DNA from: GWF2-38-10 sp964527595
Lineage (GTDB): Bacteria; Babelota; Babeliae; Babelales; RVW-14
Assembly: GCA_964527595.1 (NCBI GenBank)
Contig: CAZGPI010000005.1
Span: forward strand, 1-64,000
Direction: 5' to 3'
DNA length: 64,000 bases
Shown: piece after piece, positions 34,085-42,881 of the stretch
How positions within the stretch are numbered: position 1 is the stretch's first letter
How the letters are laid out: every line of letters begins with the position of its first letter
The notes under the pieces: model-generated
What the model saw: the letters and a program-made list of their open reading frames with translations, nothing else
Database searches by the model: none
Told to the model about the DNA's origin: nothing
Made by a program: the position numbers and the translations under genes

Positions 34085-34504
34085 ATGATAAAAAGCGTTG
34101 TTGTATTTTTCTCTTTGCTTTTTTTATGCTCATGCTCTCCAAAAAGAGCTGTTCCTCAAAAATCACCGAATACTATCAATACGCTCATCCCCCTTGGATT
34201 CAATTGCACACAAAAACGCTTAAGCTCAACAAACATACTCTTAATGCGTTACGAAGGAACACAATCAATCGCACGCACAACGTCATTTTATCGACGAGAA
34301 CTCGAAGCTGCCGGCTGGGATTTATCAGACTTCTCAAATGATCAAGAAGGGCTGTTTTTTTGCCGCAAAGGCAATCAGGAATGCGCCATTACCGTATACA
34401 CCAAAGGCAAAACTATCGTAACGTTTTTATTCAGAAGCAAAACATTGGCACCAAGCCGAGAAGTTTCAGATATTTCTCAAATTAACAAACCACTGAGTGT
34501 TTAA
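34085..34504 (+). CDS. putative lipoprotein
   Basis: Not recognised. MIKSVVVFFSLLFLCSCSPK is a compact lipoprotein signal with lipobox LCSC. I therefore use the ATG at 34085, although the frame is open from an ATG at 34031. The mature part of about 120 residues contains RYEGTQSIARTTSFYRRELEAAGWDL, then a beta-rich end. A helix followed by AGW occurs in several small outer-membrane lipoproteins that clamp or monitor protein complexes, but no family can be named. It directly follows rplS on the same strand. Confidence 0.6.
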   Translation: MIKSVVVFFSLLFLCSCSPKRAVPQKSPNTINTLIPLGFNCTQKRLSSTNILLMRYEGTQSIARTTSFYRRELEAAGWDLSDFSNDQEGLFFCRKGNQECAITVYTKGKTIVTFLFRSKTLAPSREVSDISQINKPLSV

Positions 34505-34508
34505 TCTT

Positions 34509-34673
34509 ATGATCGGCCTAATAATCAAAACCATCGTCTTTTTTGTTGCCATTTTGGCTATCAGTTTGCTCATGTTTTCGGCGCTCATTATGCTCGTCGG
34601 TAGATTTTTCAATATAAAAATCATGCATGATAGCGTACTTGCAAACCTTATCAATTGGTTGCGCCGCCGCTAA
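34509..34673 (+). CDS. small membrane protein, 54 residues
   Basis: An ATG four bases after the lipoprotein stop opens a 54-residue frame: MIGLIIKTIVFFVAILAISL, then a second hydrophobic stretch to MLVGRFF, then a basic end NWLRRR. One long or two short transmembrane helices with a positive C-terminus are credible for a real small membrane protein. There is no clear ribosome binding site beyond coupling to the preceding gene. Its last bases overlap the end of the convergent membrane gene. Confidence 0.45.
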   Translation: MIGLIIKTIVFFVAILAISLLMFSALIMLVGRFFNIKIMHDSVLANLINWLRRR

Positions 34674-34906
34674 CGCCTTTTATGGCGCCAAAAATGCACA
34701 ATGCGCATCGCCAATCGCTTGCACCGTTTTATGGCAGGCTTTCCACCCCAAAGAGCAATGCCAGCCAATATCATGGCTATGCCCTGAAAAAACGGCAAAA
34801 ACAAACCAATGATGCCCATTATGATCAAAAGGACACCAAGAACCTTTTTACCATAATAAACAACTCTATATAAAAAATCATTTTTGATTTTGAACAACAA
34901 GACCAT
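34670..34906 (-). CDS. small membrane protein, PGPGW-like
   Basis: From the ATG at 34906 the product is 78 residues with a helical hairpin, VLGVLLIIMGIIGLFLPFFQGIAMILAGIALWG in outline, and a strongly basic C-terminus (RHKRR). The two glycine-rich helices joined by a Pro turn resemble the PGPGW family of small bacterial membrane proteins of unknown role. The start overlaps the end of the deacetylase gene by 29 bases; an upstream ATG at 34951 would increase the overlap. Cotranscription with the deacetylase is likely. Confidence 0.6.
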   Translation of the reverse strand: MVLLFKIKNDFLYRVVYYGKKVLGVLLIIMGIIGLFLPFFQGIAMILAGIALWGGKPAIKRCKRLAMRIVHFWRHKRR

Positions 34907-35633
34907 CCTCGCTAATTTTAAAAACCTGAAAACATTCGCAATATTTACCATTCTTACTCATCGCGCCACGATAACGATTAAGCCCTTCAATTGCATCATC
35001 GTATTTAGTGTCAACTAATTGTGAAGCGTGCTGCCGCAATGCCTGCAACTTTAATTCCATGAATTTCGATATATTTTCATAATACAAAAAACCCTGTAAA
35101 GGCGTCCAAACCTCGTAACAAAGAATTTTATCCACCTTCCAAGACATTCCTTGATATTCCTTTTCGATTCCTCGGAATGCCAATCCAAGAGCATCCATAA
35201 CAAGTTTGTTTGTTGCTATATGATCCCTATGAGCATCGCCACAATGCGGAAGATACACAATTCCGGGTTGCTCTTGCCGAATAATATTAACGATTTGAAC
35301 AATGTTTTTTTGATTGTATCGTAACGCCGAATCAGCATTCCTCAAAAACCGCAATTTACTTACCCCTAGTATACGTTCAGCTTTTTCTGCTTCATGCTCG
35401 CGCTTTACACGTCCTGAAATCATATAAACAATAGAAATGTCATAACCATTTTTCTTGAGCTTGGCAATACTTCCACCGCACCCAATAATGTCATCATCAG
35501 GATGTGGCGAAAAGACAAGTACCTTTCTTGATTGTAGTGCAGCATTTTGCTTGGCATTATCAAGCGCACAAATACTTGTGCTTATAGCAAACACCAACAT
35601 AAGAACAAAATAAGAAAGAATAATTTTCTTCAC
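34878..35633 (-). CDS. PIG-L/LmbE-family deacetylase with signal peptide
   Basis: A 251-residue zinc-dependent deacetylase-like protein. The metal motif HPDDDIIGCGG follows a strand (VLVFSPHPDDD) near residue 45, and the second His lies in HCGDAHRDHIAT near 132. These are the AHPDD and HxxH elements of enzymes that deacetylate GlcNAc-containing molecules. The protein starts with a clear signal peptide (ILSYFVLMLVFAISTSICAL), so it would act on an extracytoplasmic glycan, which is unusual for the family. It partly overlaps a small membrane-protein gene downstream. Confidence 0.85.
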   Translation of the reverse strand: MKKIILSYFVLMLVFAISTSICALDNAKQNAALQSRKVLVFSPHPDDDIIGCGGSIAKLKKNGYDISIVYMISGRVKREHEAEKAERILGVSKLRFLRNADSALRYNQKNIVQIVNIIRQEQPGIVYLPHCGDAHRDHIATNKLVMDALGLAFRGIEKEYQGMSWKVDKILCYEVWTPLQGFLYYENISKFMELKLQALRQHASQLVDTKYDDAIEGLNRYRGAMSKNGKYCECFQVFKISEDGLVVQNQK

Positions 35634-35817
35634 GCTCGCTCCAGGTTCGCTTTATCTTCACCACTAATCCCTTGTAACCAATAGTATTGTTTACAAAAAT
35701 TAAAGCACTTTGCAAGCAATAATAAATTCCCCGGAAACCCTTACATTTAAAGCCGTAGAAAAGGAGTTGCGCATTTTCTATTTTTCTGGTAAAAATACAG
35801 TTGTCTTTGATTAATGC

Positions 35818-35891
35818 TGGGATGTCGTCTAGTGGTAGGACCCTGGACTCTGAATCCGGTTACAGAGGTTCGAATCCTCTCGTCCCAGCCA
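35818..35891 (+). tRNA. tRNA-Gln (CTG)
   Basis: The acceptor TGGGATG pairs with CGTCCCA (one G-T pair). The D arm is GTCT/GGAC, the anticodon stem CTGGA/TCCGG with loop CTCTGAA (anticodon CTG), and the T arm AGAGG-TTCGAAT-CCTCT. The discriminator G and CCA are encoded. Confidence 0.93.
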
Positions 35892-35939
35892 TATTTCACT
35901 AAAATTCTAGCCGATAAGACGGCCGATTGAGGAATAAAT

Positions 35940-36860
35940 ATGAATTATTCTATTAAACGATGCTGTTTATTACTCAGCCTTTCCTTCATTTATTGTGTTC
36001 AAATTTATGGTCAAATGGTATCGCCAACAATTAAAATCTCTGCTGGAAAAGGTATTTGTAGTAATGGTCTTTATTCTGCAACAAAAAAAATAACCCTAAT
36101 CTCTGGTGACGATTTCTCAGGTTCTGGCAATATAGAATCCCCTGAAATTGAAATTTCAACTAAAACATTCACCTTTACCGGAACCATAAAATGCGACGGT
36201 AACTGTACAATCAAATCAGAATTTCCGTTTAACCACGCAATCTTTACCCAAAAAGGAAAAGGGTTATTTACCTTTAAAGTCGAACCATTGGCGATAGAAC
36301 CAAAAGAACAATCAATTGCTCAAAAAGCAACCCCTATAGATCAAAAAAATGAAAATTATTATCTTGAGCAAGCATGCAAATATCGTGATGGTAAAGGGGT
36401 TGAAAAAGATCCAATAAAAGCAGTTGAATATTTTGCCTTAGCTGCAGAAAAAGGTTGTAATCTTGCCCTTGTCCAGATGGGATTGTATTACATTGATGGC
36501 ACGGGTGTTGAAAAAGACCCTAAAAAAGGGATCGCCCTGCTAACACGAGCAGCAGAAAAAGAATACCCCTCTGCACTTTATTACCTTGGCCTTTATTACA
36601 TAAAAGGAATAGGGGTTGAAAAAGATGAAAAAAAAGCATTCGAATTTTTCTTAAAGGGCGCCCAAGCAGGAGAAATCGATGCTATCATAGCCGTTGCTCA
36701 ATGTTACTGTTATGGTATTGGAACAGAACAAAACACAACACTTGCTGAAACATGGAATAATAACCAAAAAATACAGATGCTAAATCTGACACAAGACCAA
36801 TCAAAACGACGAACTAAGACCATGATCGATATCATGACTTCTGCAATACTTCGACATTGA
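35940..36860 (+). CDS. secreted Sel1-repeat protein
   Basis: A 306-residue protein with a signal peptide (LLLSLSFIYCVQIYGQ). A beta-rich N-terminal part of about 100 residues has regular Thr/Ser strands. Three or four Sel1-like TPR repeats follow (YRDGKGVEKDPIKAVEYFALAAEKG, with equivalents at YIDGTGVEKDPKKG, YIKGIGVEKDEKKA and CYGIGTEQN). Sel1 repeats mediate protein-protein contacts and are common in effectors of intracellular bacteria. The product could be an envelope scaffold or a host-directed protein. It ends just before a hydrolase gene on the same strand. Confidence 0.8.
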   Translation: MNYSIKRCCLLLSLSFIYCVQIYGQMVSPTIKISAGKGICSNGLYSATKKITLISGDDFSGSGNIESPEIEISTKTFTFTGTIKCDGNCTIKSEFPFNHAIFTQKGKGLFTFKVEPLAIEPKEQSIAQKATPIDQKNENYYLEQACKYRDGKGVEKDPIKAVEYFALAAEKGCNLALVQMGLYYIDGTGVEKDPKKGIALLTRAAEKEYPSALYYLGLYYIKGIGVEKDEKKAFEFFLKGAQAGEIDAIIAVAQCYCYGIGTEQNTTLAETWNNNQKIQMLNLTQDQSKRRTKTMIDIMTSAILRH

Positions 36861-36877
36861 TACCCAGCAAATCAAAA

Positions 36878-37438
36878 ATGATAAAATTTGTCATCATTCA
36901 CGGAAATGGCGGAAGTACAAAAAATAATTGCTGGATCCCTTGGCTTAAGATTGAATTAGAAAAAAAAGGCTTCTCGGTTAACACACCAACCATGCCCGAT
37001 AATTTTTATGCGAGATCATCTATTTGGTTGCCATATATGAAAAACGAACTTAAATGTGACGAGAAAACAATTGTCATTGGACATTCATCTGGTGCTGTTG
37101 CCGCAATGCGATATGCTGAGAATCAGAAACTCCTGGGATGCATGCTTATTGGCGCATCATACACAGACCTAGGATATGAAGACGAACGGATCTCTGGATA
37201 TTTTTCCACCCCATGGCTCTGGGATAAAATCAAAACAAATCAGCAATGGATTATTCAGCTAGCATCAACCGATGACCCTTGCATACCAATCACCGAAGCA
37301 CAGCATATCCACAAAAATCTTGATACCGATTACTATGAATTTTCTCACCATGGCCATTTTTTGGATAACACACTCCCTGAAGCTTTTTCTATATTGTTCA
37401 ATAAAATTAAATTGTTAAAAAACCAAAATTTCAATTGA
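36878..37438 (+). CDS. RBBP9/YdeN-like serine hydrolase
   Basis: A 186-residue alpha/beta hydrolase of the RBBP9/YdeN group (PF06821). The start is FVIIHGNGGS, the nucleophile elbow IGHSSGAVAAMRYA (Ser near 75), the acid residue in STDDPCIPI, and the catalytic His in FSHHGHFLDN. The start is the ATG at 36878; a TTG at 36857 would add seven residues overlapping the Sel1 gene. No signal peptide, so cytoplasmic. Substrates of the family are poorly defined. Its 3' end overlaps the convergent amidase gene by eight bases. Confidence 0.8.
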   Translation: MIKFVIIHGNGGSTKNNCWIPWLKIELEKKGFSVNTPTMPDNFYARSSIWLPYMKNELKCDEKTIVIGHSSGAVAAMRYAENQKLLGCMLIGASYTDLGYEDERISGYFSTPWLWDKIKTNQQWIIQLASTDDPCIPITEAQHIHKNLDTDYYEFSHHGHFLDNTLPEAFSILFNKIKLLKNQNFN

Positions 37439-38702
37439 ATCCAAAGTATTGGCAGATCCCCTGAAAATAGGCTTGTGCAACCTGAACAACCCTGGCCGAT
37501 ACAAGCACCCCATTAAATGGAATAGTTTTCTGAGCAAGCCGCTCAGCCTCTTCAGGATTATTTTGTATCAAAGTTTCTCCATAACACAGAGGGCTGTGAA
37601 CAAGGCGAGTGAGAAAAAGATTACGGCAATAGACGCCAGAACTTATCCTTCGCGATATGGCTGGTTGATATAAATCACTATTCATCAAAGGAACATCCAG
37701 CTTAGACTGCATATTATGTGTAATATACGTAGAAAGCAGCAACGATCGCTCAAGATCTTCGTTAAGAATTAATCGCATAAATTCGTAATGCTCTCGATCT
37801 GTTTCCAGTTGCCCTTTTAAAAAATTTCCAGGAATAAACGTGAGATTGTAGTTTGAGCTTGAAGCGTCGGCAATTTCTCTTGCATTATAGTGAATAATAA
37901 TCGTTGTGTGAGGAGCAAATGCATTGATTTTATCAGCGCGAGCGATTAGATCATAAAAGTTGTAGCACAGCCTAAACAGTGCTTGCTTGATAAGATGTTC
38001 TTTGTTTATTGATGCACATTTTATACAATCAATCCGTCTCTTTAGTTCTTGTTGAGAGGAACCAGGAACCTTAGCGGATGCTAGATAATCAAGAATTCTT
38101 TGCTGGTTTTTGGGGACAAGCCAGTCGCCGGCATCAGTAATATTAAACTCCTTATTGCACCATTCTGAGAACGATTGGTAACAAACCGGTTGCCCCGGCT
38201 CGTCTCTGGTTAACAAAACCTCAGCTCCTGCCTGAATAAGATAGCAACGTAAGATTTTTGCGGTCATTAATGCAAGCGTTCCTTCATCAAATTGGACCCG
38301 CATATTATCTTTGTGAGCAAGCTCCATATCAATAAACCGTTCTTCTGTGCGAGCCATTGGGCCACCAAGATGCCCGGGGTCAATTGCTATTCGCACTCCC
38401 TCGAGTGGTTTTGGTGATGACAAATCTGGCTTAAATATATCGGCTGTTGGTTTTGGCTTTGTTCCAAACTTTAAAACAAATTCTGGAGCAATCTTTTCGG
38501 GAGTCTGAAAAACCACGAGTTCGATATCGGTAATCGTATAAAAATCACCAATCGCAGCATCGCGTAAAAGATAGTTACTTATTTTGGCTTCGCATTCAAC
38601 ACGGCTTATCGTTTCCTGATAAGGGTCAAAATCACTAAATTGCGCAGCTGCGCATTGTATGACAATAAAAGACAATAACCAAAGGCGTAAAATCTTTTTC
38701 AT
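37431..38702 (-). CDS. N-acetylmuramoyl-L-alanine amidase (Amidase_3)
   Basis: A 423-residue secreted zinc amidase that cleaves the bond between MurNAc and the stem peptide during cell separation. It has a signal peptide (LRLWLLSFIVIQCAAA). The metal site is visible as IAIDPGHLGG (His), the Glu in FDEGTLALMTAKIL and the second His in TIIIHYNAR. Spacings are stretched compared with AmiC because of insertions after IDPGH and before the IIHYN strand. LLTRD matches the family LTR motif. The GerMN-like protein at 3983 is a possible partner, since such domains often accompany amidases. Confidence 0.85.
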   Translation of the reverse strand: MKKILRLWLLSFIVIQCAAAQFSDFDPYQETISRVECEAKISNYLLRDAAIGDFYTITDIELVVFQTPEKIAPEFVLKFGTKPKPTADIFKPDLSSPKPLEGVRIAIDPGHLGGPMARTEERFIDMELAHKDNMRVQFDEGTLALMTAKILRCYLIQAGAEVLLTRDEPGQPVCYQSFSEWCNKEFNITDAGDWLVPKNQQRILDYLASAKVPGSSQQELKRRIDCIKCASINKEHLIKQALFRLCYNFYDLIARADKINAFAPHTTIIIHYNAREIADASSSNYNLTFIPGNFLKGQLETDREHYEFMRLILNEDLERSLLLSTYITHNMQSKLDVPLMNSDLYQPAISRRISSGVYCRNLFLTRLVHSPLCYGETLIQNNPEEAERLAQKTIPFNGVLVSARVVQVAQAYFQGICQYFGFN

Positions 38703-38801
38703 CTATTTCCTCTACCGGTACTTTTTAAATAAGAAATTTTCGGCTACAATAAAATTGTATTTTATATAATATATGCTAACAAATCAAAAAAGGGCTGACT
38801 T

Positions 38802-39611
38802 ATGTTTTCTATTGGACAGAAATATTCATCACTCTTCTTCGGTTGTTTCCTCCTTATTCAAGGCGCTTGTGCCGAAAAACAAACCGATAACAAAGCACTT
38901 GATAATAAGTTATCTGATACAAAAGTAGAACAAAAAACAATTACTCAACCAATGGGCTACCCAAAATCTATCCATAAATACGTCAACGATTTTGCAAATA
39001 TTGTCGACCAAGCCGATGCTGAAAGAATAAAAAAATCGCTTGAATCGGTTGAAGAACAAACAGGTATTGAGATTTGCGTTGTCACCATAAACTCAATTGG
39101 CGATTACCAAGGAACCGAAAAAAATCTTGAAAAATTTGCGACCGGGCTTTTTAACACCTGGGGAATTGGAAAAAAAGATAAAAATAACGGCGTCCTTTTA
39201 CTCGTGGCCGTTAAAGATCGTAAAGTCCGCATAGAACTTGGCGCAGGATATCCACAATCATATAACCAAATTGCATCTCGAATCATTAAAACCGACATTG
39301 TCCCTTATTTTAAGCAAGGACAATACAGCCGCGGCATTTACGAAGGAACGATGGCAATTATCAAAAATCTAACCAAAGAAATCTCTTGGTTTGACCGCTA
39401 TAAGTGGGACCTCTTGTTATGGTTATTAATTTTTATTTGTGTTGGCATAGCAATCTCCTGTTTTAGATCAGGAAAAAAAGGTTGGGGATGGGGACTTATT
39501 GCTATGATCGGTGTTCTTTTGTTATTTCTTTGGAGCTTGAGCTCAGGCAATAAATCTGATGGTTTTGGTGGCGGCAGTTCATCTGGTGGTGGATCTAGCG
39601 GCGACTGGTAA
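38802..39611 (+). CDS. TPM-domain (YgcG-type) membrane protein
   Basis: A 269-residue protein with a signal peptide. A TPM domain follows (about 50-190), recognisable by VNDFANIVDQADAERI, TGIEICVVTI, NNGVLLLVAVKDRKVRIELG and GYPQ. Two membrane helices (about 200-245) lead to a Gly/Ser tail ending GGGSSGDW. This layout matches YgcG-type proteins, proposed to assist membrane-protein repair or photosystem maintenance in other organisms. The Gly/Ser tail is typical of the group. AAAGGG precedes the ATG. Confidence 0.85.
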   Translation: MFSIGQKYSSLFFGCFLLIQGACAEKQTDNKALDNKLSDTKVEQKTITQPMGYPKSIHKYVNDFANIVDQADAERIKKSLESVEEQTGIEICVVTINSIGDYQGTEKNLEKFATGLFNTWGIGKKDKNNGVLLLVAVKDRKVRIELGAGYPQSYNQIASRIIKTDIVPYFKQGQYSRGIYEGTMAIIKNLTKEISWFDRYKWDLLLWLLIFICVGIAISCFRSGKKGWGWGLIAMIGVLLLFLWSLSSGNKSDGFGGGSSSGGGSSGDW

Positions 39612-40064
39612 TTATTATCCGTCCTATTTCTTTTTCGATGAAAGCTCAATCACCTTACCAGCAAAGGTAAAAATGCCTTTGCCGCAATGGTGAATCGTTC
39701 GTTGTCTTTTTTTTGAGGTTGTAATCCATACCTTGAGAACCTCAAAAATGAAAATTTTAGAGCTTATGCACAATAATTTTGCATGCCCAAAAATCGCCCA
39801 AAGCATCCGCATTGGGCTTGAAGTTTTTCAAACAAGAAAAATATTGAAAAGTCCTGCATCACCACATTGCAAATTGTAACGCTCAGCAAGTGCCACAATT
39901 GATATTGATACACAATGTAATTAACCATAGACGCAATGAATTAGACAGGCCATCCGCTTGCGGATCCATCGGCGCCCTGATAAACTCATTACGTACATTA
40001 TCAAAGGACAAACTGATACATATTAGTTTGCTAAATTACATAACCTCTTTTAAGGAAAATTAAT
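39612..40064. other. 453-bp intergenic region with no convincing gene
   Basis: Short frames exist, such as a 43-codon frame at 39748-39879 on the plus strand and a 62-codon frame on the minus strand over 39624-39812. Neither has a clear ribosome binding site or recognisable product. A small perfect hairpin ATCCGC-TT-GCGGAT lies at 39952-39965. A non-coding RNA cannot be excluded. Confidence 0.4.
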
Positions 40065-40769
40065 ATGACAATCAAACGTCACTCACTATTTTTCGCTGTT
40101 GCCCTTTTTTCTTTGCCGCTATCATTTTTTTGTAGCGCTCAAGAATCAGCGCCAGCGCAAGCCCTTGTAAAATCAGATACAATCGAACAGCAAATCCAAG
40201 AAATGAAGAACCCAGAAACCCCGTTTACCATTACCATTAAGCAAACGGATATACCATTGTTAAAAATTATTGATAAGGTTCCCGTTGAAGTAACGATTAC
40301 CAATAACCTGGGTAGTAATTTTACCTTAAGCAAACCATATTTCGCTAACGTAACGTTTTGGAATGAAGATCTCAAAAAACAAAAACTGAATGCAATCATA
40401 GCTTCTGAAGTGCGTCTAATTGTTGGCATAGGCATTTTAATTGGCGGGGCCGCGCTTTTCCTTCCGAATGGTCCTTTCGAATCGCTTGTTAAGAGCGTAT
40501 CTGAAAAATATCACCCAGGTTTAACCGTCACTTTTGATGATGATGACACGGGCAAAAAAGTATTCGCGTTCGTTCTCAAGCTCGGCGCGATCATTGGCCT
40601 CGTTGCCCAACCTGGTATATTCATTGACGTAAAATATGCATACTTACTACAACCACACGAAACTATAACGATTAAAGGCTGCATCAGCAGCGCTGATATG
40701 AAAAAAATCCAAGATGGCCAACTAACACCAAGCATTGTCATGAACACCACCGCACTTGAAGTCTGCTAA
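40065..40769 (+). CDS. secreted or membrane hypothetical protein
   Basis: Not recognised. The 234-residue product has a signal peptide (LFFAVALFSLPLSFFCSA). A beta-rich segment follows that resembles an immunoglobulin-like fold (VPVEVTITNNLGSNFTLSKPYFANVTFW). Two hydrophobic helices lie at about residues 123-142 and 170-190 with a DDDDTGKK loop between them, and a final beta segment ends the protein. AAGGAAAATTA precedes the ATG. A long palindrome lies 40 bases downstream. Confidence 0.55.
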   Translation: MTIKRHSLFFAVALFSLPLSFFCSAQESAPAQALVKSDTIEQQIQEMKNPETPFTITIKQTDIPLLKIIDKVPVEVTITNNLGSNFTLSKPYFANVTFWNEDLKKQKLNAIIASEVRLIVGIGILIGGAALFLPNGPFESLVKSVSEKYHPGLTVTFDDDDTGKKVFAFVLKLGAIIGLVAQPGIFIDVKYAYLLQPHETITIKGCISSADMKKIQDGQLTPSIVMNTTALEVC

Positions 40770-40808
40770 CCCAACCTTGCTAGATTAACCAGTGCAAACT
40801 GGATATTA

Positions 40809-40852
40809 GATATAAGAAATGGCATCGAAAATTCGATGCCATTTCTTATATC
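40809..40852. repeat. 44-bp perfect palindrome, possible terminator
   Basis: The 21-base arms at 40809-40829 and 40832-40852 are perfectly complementary around AA; the first begins GATATAAGAAATGG. It lies downstream of the hypothetical gene and before a convergent protease gene. No T-run follows beyond what is in the arm itself. It may terminate transcription in both directions, but is far longer than the other terminators here. Confidence 0.6.
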
Positions 40853-41030
40853 GACAACCTTACATTTTAGATTTGCATAACGCTTGGCAATCTCTGACGC
40901 TTTAACTATATAGAGACTGGCTCTCGTGAAGGATAATTTTTTTTGCCATCGCCAATACCCTCTCTTGTAACATTGGTTGTTTTTTGCACCAGCAACCCAA
41001 TTTGATTAACTCTAATAAAAAATGAGGGTT

Positions 41031-41843
41031 TTACACCTTTTTACTATTTTTAATATCTGCGATACGCTTACTCATACGAGGATGATCGCGAAGAAGCTCA
41101 ATGAACGGAGCGATAAAACTCGCACCATCCTTAATTAATTTTTCCTCGGTAGCCTTGCAATTAGCATCAAAGTGCACTTTGTCTTGATCGTTTTTTTCAA
41201 GAATTACAAAACTCGGATATTCAGACAAACAGTGTAACTTAACAAGAAAATGAACTAAATTTAACGGATCATCAATAATCTCAATAGCCTTCAAATCTGC
41301 TTCCTTTTCAAATTTACGAGAAAAAATATTTTTCATTAAATCTTTTGGATTAGGCCCCAAAAAAGCACCAATATTCAAACATGTTGGACCATCTATTACC
41401 AAATTCACCAAGGAAGCTTTAATTAAATGCTTATATTTTAAATGACATAATTCGTGCGCGATTCCTGCCTCAATCTCTTGATCGCTCAACCAACCATCAG
41501 TCCATAATTTCATCAAGCTGTCGCCTAATGCTATGATTGGTCCTTTTTTAGCAAAAAAAGCGACCGCATTATACTCAGCCTTCTTGCTTGCACAAGAATA
41601 AACAGCAAGCGTTGGCTTGTTCATATATAGTTTTTTACATAATCCATCGACAATAGCATGATATTTTTGATTTATTTTATCCTGATCGGAAGAAGAAATA
41701 ATGTTATAGGTCGTTAACCATGTATTTTGTTTTTTGAAGACCAGAGGATTTTTAAGTAACGTAAAAATCCCTGCGAACATCGTTGAATAAACTATAAAAA
41801 TCCCACCTATAAAAACAAGTTTTCTTTTCGAAAAAAAATTCAT
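41031..41843 (-). CDS. M48-family zinc metalloprotease
   Basis: A 270-residue peptidase with an N-terminal membrane segment or signal (LVFIGGIFIVYSTMFAGIF). The zinc motif is AGIAHELCHLKYKH (HExxH, near residue 130) and the third ligand Glu lies in FEKEADLKAIEI. NAVAFFAKKGPIIALG precedes it, as usual in M48 proteins. Relatives (HtpX, BepA/YcaL, LoiP) degrade misfolded membrane or outer-membrane proteins. With a single N-terminal hydrophobic segment it resembles the periplasmic forms more than HtpX. Transcribed divergently from a lipoprotein gene. Confidence 0.85.
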   Translation of the reverse strand: MNFFSKRKLVFIGGIFIVYSTMFAGIFTLLKNPLVFKKQNTWLTTYNIISSSDQDKINQKYHAIVDGLCKKLYMNKPTLAVYSCASKKAEYNAVAFFAKKGPIIALGDSLMKLWTDGWLSDQEIEAGIAHELCHLKYKHLIKASLVNLVIDGPTCLNIGAFLGPNPKDLMKNIFSRKFEKEADLKAIEIIDDPLNLVHFLVKLHCLSEYPSFVILEKNDQDKVHFDANCKATEEKLIKDGASFIAPFIELLRDHPRMSKRIADIKNSKKV

Positions 41844-42117
41844 AAAAATCCCCTAATTAATCCCTAAAAAACCCACATTCTCTTCAACGCAAGTATCGCA
41901 CCTTTTACTAACAACTTCAAACGCATACCATGTCTCAAAAACGCTTATCGCCAAACATCTAACTGAAATAAATACTCACAACACGCATCAACACCATTAC
42001 ACGCTGAAATCAATCTTTGGTTTGACCTATCGAATAAGCAGCCATTTGATTAGCACTCATAAACGAGGTATCATGATCATCGGTAGAGATAATAAAAAAA
42101 TTACTATGGAGGTTTTT

Positions 42118-42735
42118 ATGAAACTAAAGAATTTGGCCTTTTATTCAATAAGCATGGTTGTACTTCTTGGCACTTCTGGCTGCGCCCATTATAGAACACA
42201 ACCACTCAAGCGCCTGGTAACACATACGACAGACAAAAACGTTAAATCTGTTTCGTTTGCATATCACGAATTTAACACAAATGATTGTAAACGATTCTTT
42301 GATCGTAACGTTCTTGCAAAGGGGTACCAACCTATTCACATAGCAATAAACAACAACTCAAGTCGTTGTCTTAATCTTTTCAAAGAAAATTTTAGCCTTC
42401 AATGTATTTCTGCTGACGAAATTGCCCATAAAGTCCATACAAACACAACGGCTCGGGTACTTGCATATGGTATTCCAGGATTATTTATATGGCCATTACT
42501 AATCCCAGCAGTAGTTGATGGAATGGGGTCATCTGAATCGAATAAGAAATTAGATGAAGATTTTTCAAGAAAAGAACTAAGCGATCAAGTAATTGCACCT
42601 TGCAGCAAGGTTAATGGTATCGTTTTCGTGCCAACAGAGAAATTTGAGCATGATTTTACCATCACACTTGTTGATGCAAATACTCAAGAAAAGTTTACGC
42701 TTTCACCAAGCAAGCCTTCGGTGAAAATTCAATAA
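42118..42735 (+). CDS. putative lipoprotein
   Basis: Not recognised. I place the start at 42118, where GGAGG lies five bases upstream and a textbook lipoprotein signal follows (YSISMVVLLGTSGCAH, lipobox TSGC); the frame itself is open from 42022. The mature part of about 180 residues has a helical-beta N-terminal region, one hydrophobic segment (LAYGIPGLFIWPLLIPAV) and a beta-rich C-terminus. The internal hydrophobic stretch suggests further membrane contact. A terminator follows. Confidence 0.6.
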   Translation: MKLKNLAFYSISMVVLLGTSGCAHYRTQPLKRLVTHTTDKNVKSVSFAYHEFNTNDCKRFFDRNVLAKGYQPIHIAINNNSSRCLNLFKENFSLQCISADEIAHKVHTNTTARVLAYGIPGLFIWPLLIPAVVDGMGSSESNKKLDEDFSRKELSDQVIAPCSKVNGIVFVPTEKFEHDFTITLVDANTQEKFTLSPSKPSVKIQ

Positions 42736-42758
42736 TTATCGATTACGTTTTTAGAAAC

Positions 42759-42800
42759 GAAAAAAGCCATCCAATATTAACGATTGGGTGGCTTTTTTCA
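42759..42800 (+). terminator. rho-independent terminator
   Basis: AAAAAAGCCATCCAAT (42760-42775) pairs with ATTGGGTGGCTTTTTT (42783-42798), one G-T pair, ending in a T-run. Confidence 0.85.
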
Positions 42801-42881
42801 TAAGCATTGATATTACCCAACAGTTTGCTAAAATTGGGCTGTATTTTGAAGCAATTACCAAAACGCTGGCCCAAGGAATAT

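Noticed and set aside
39624..39812. Minus-strand 62-codon basic frame between the TPM gene and the next gene
   Set aside because: No ribosome binding site or family match; kept only as part of the intergenic description.
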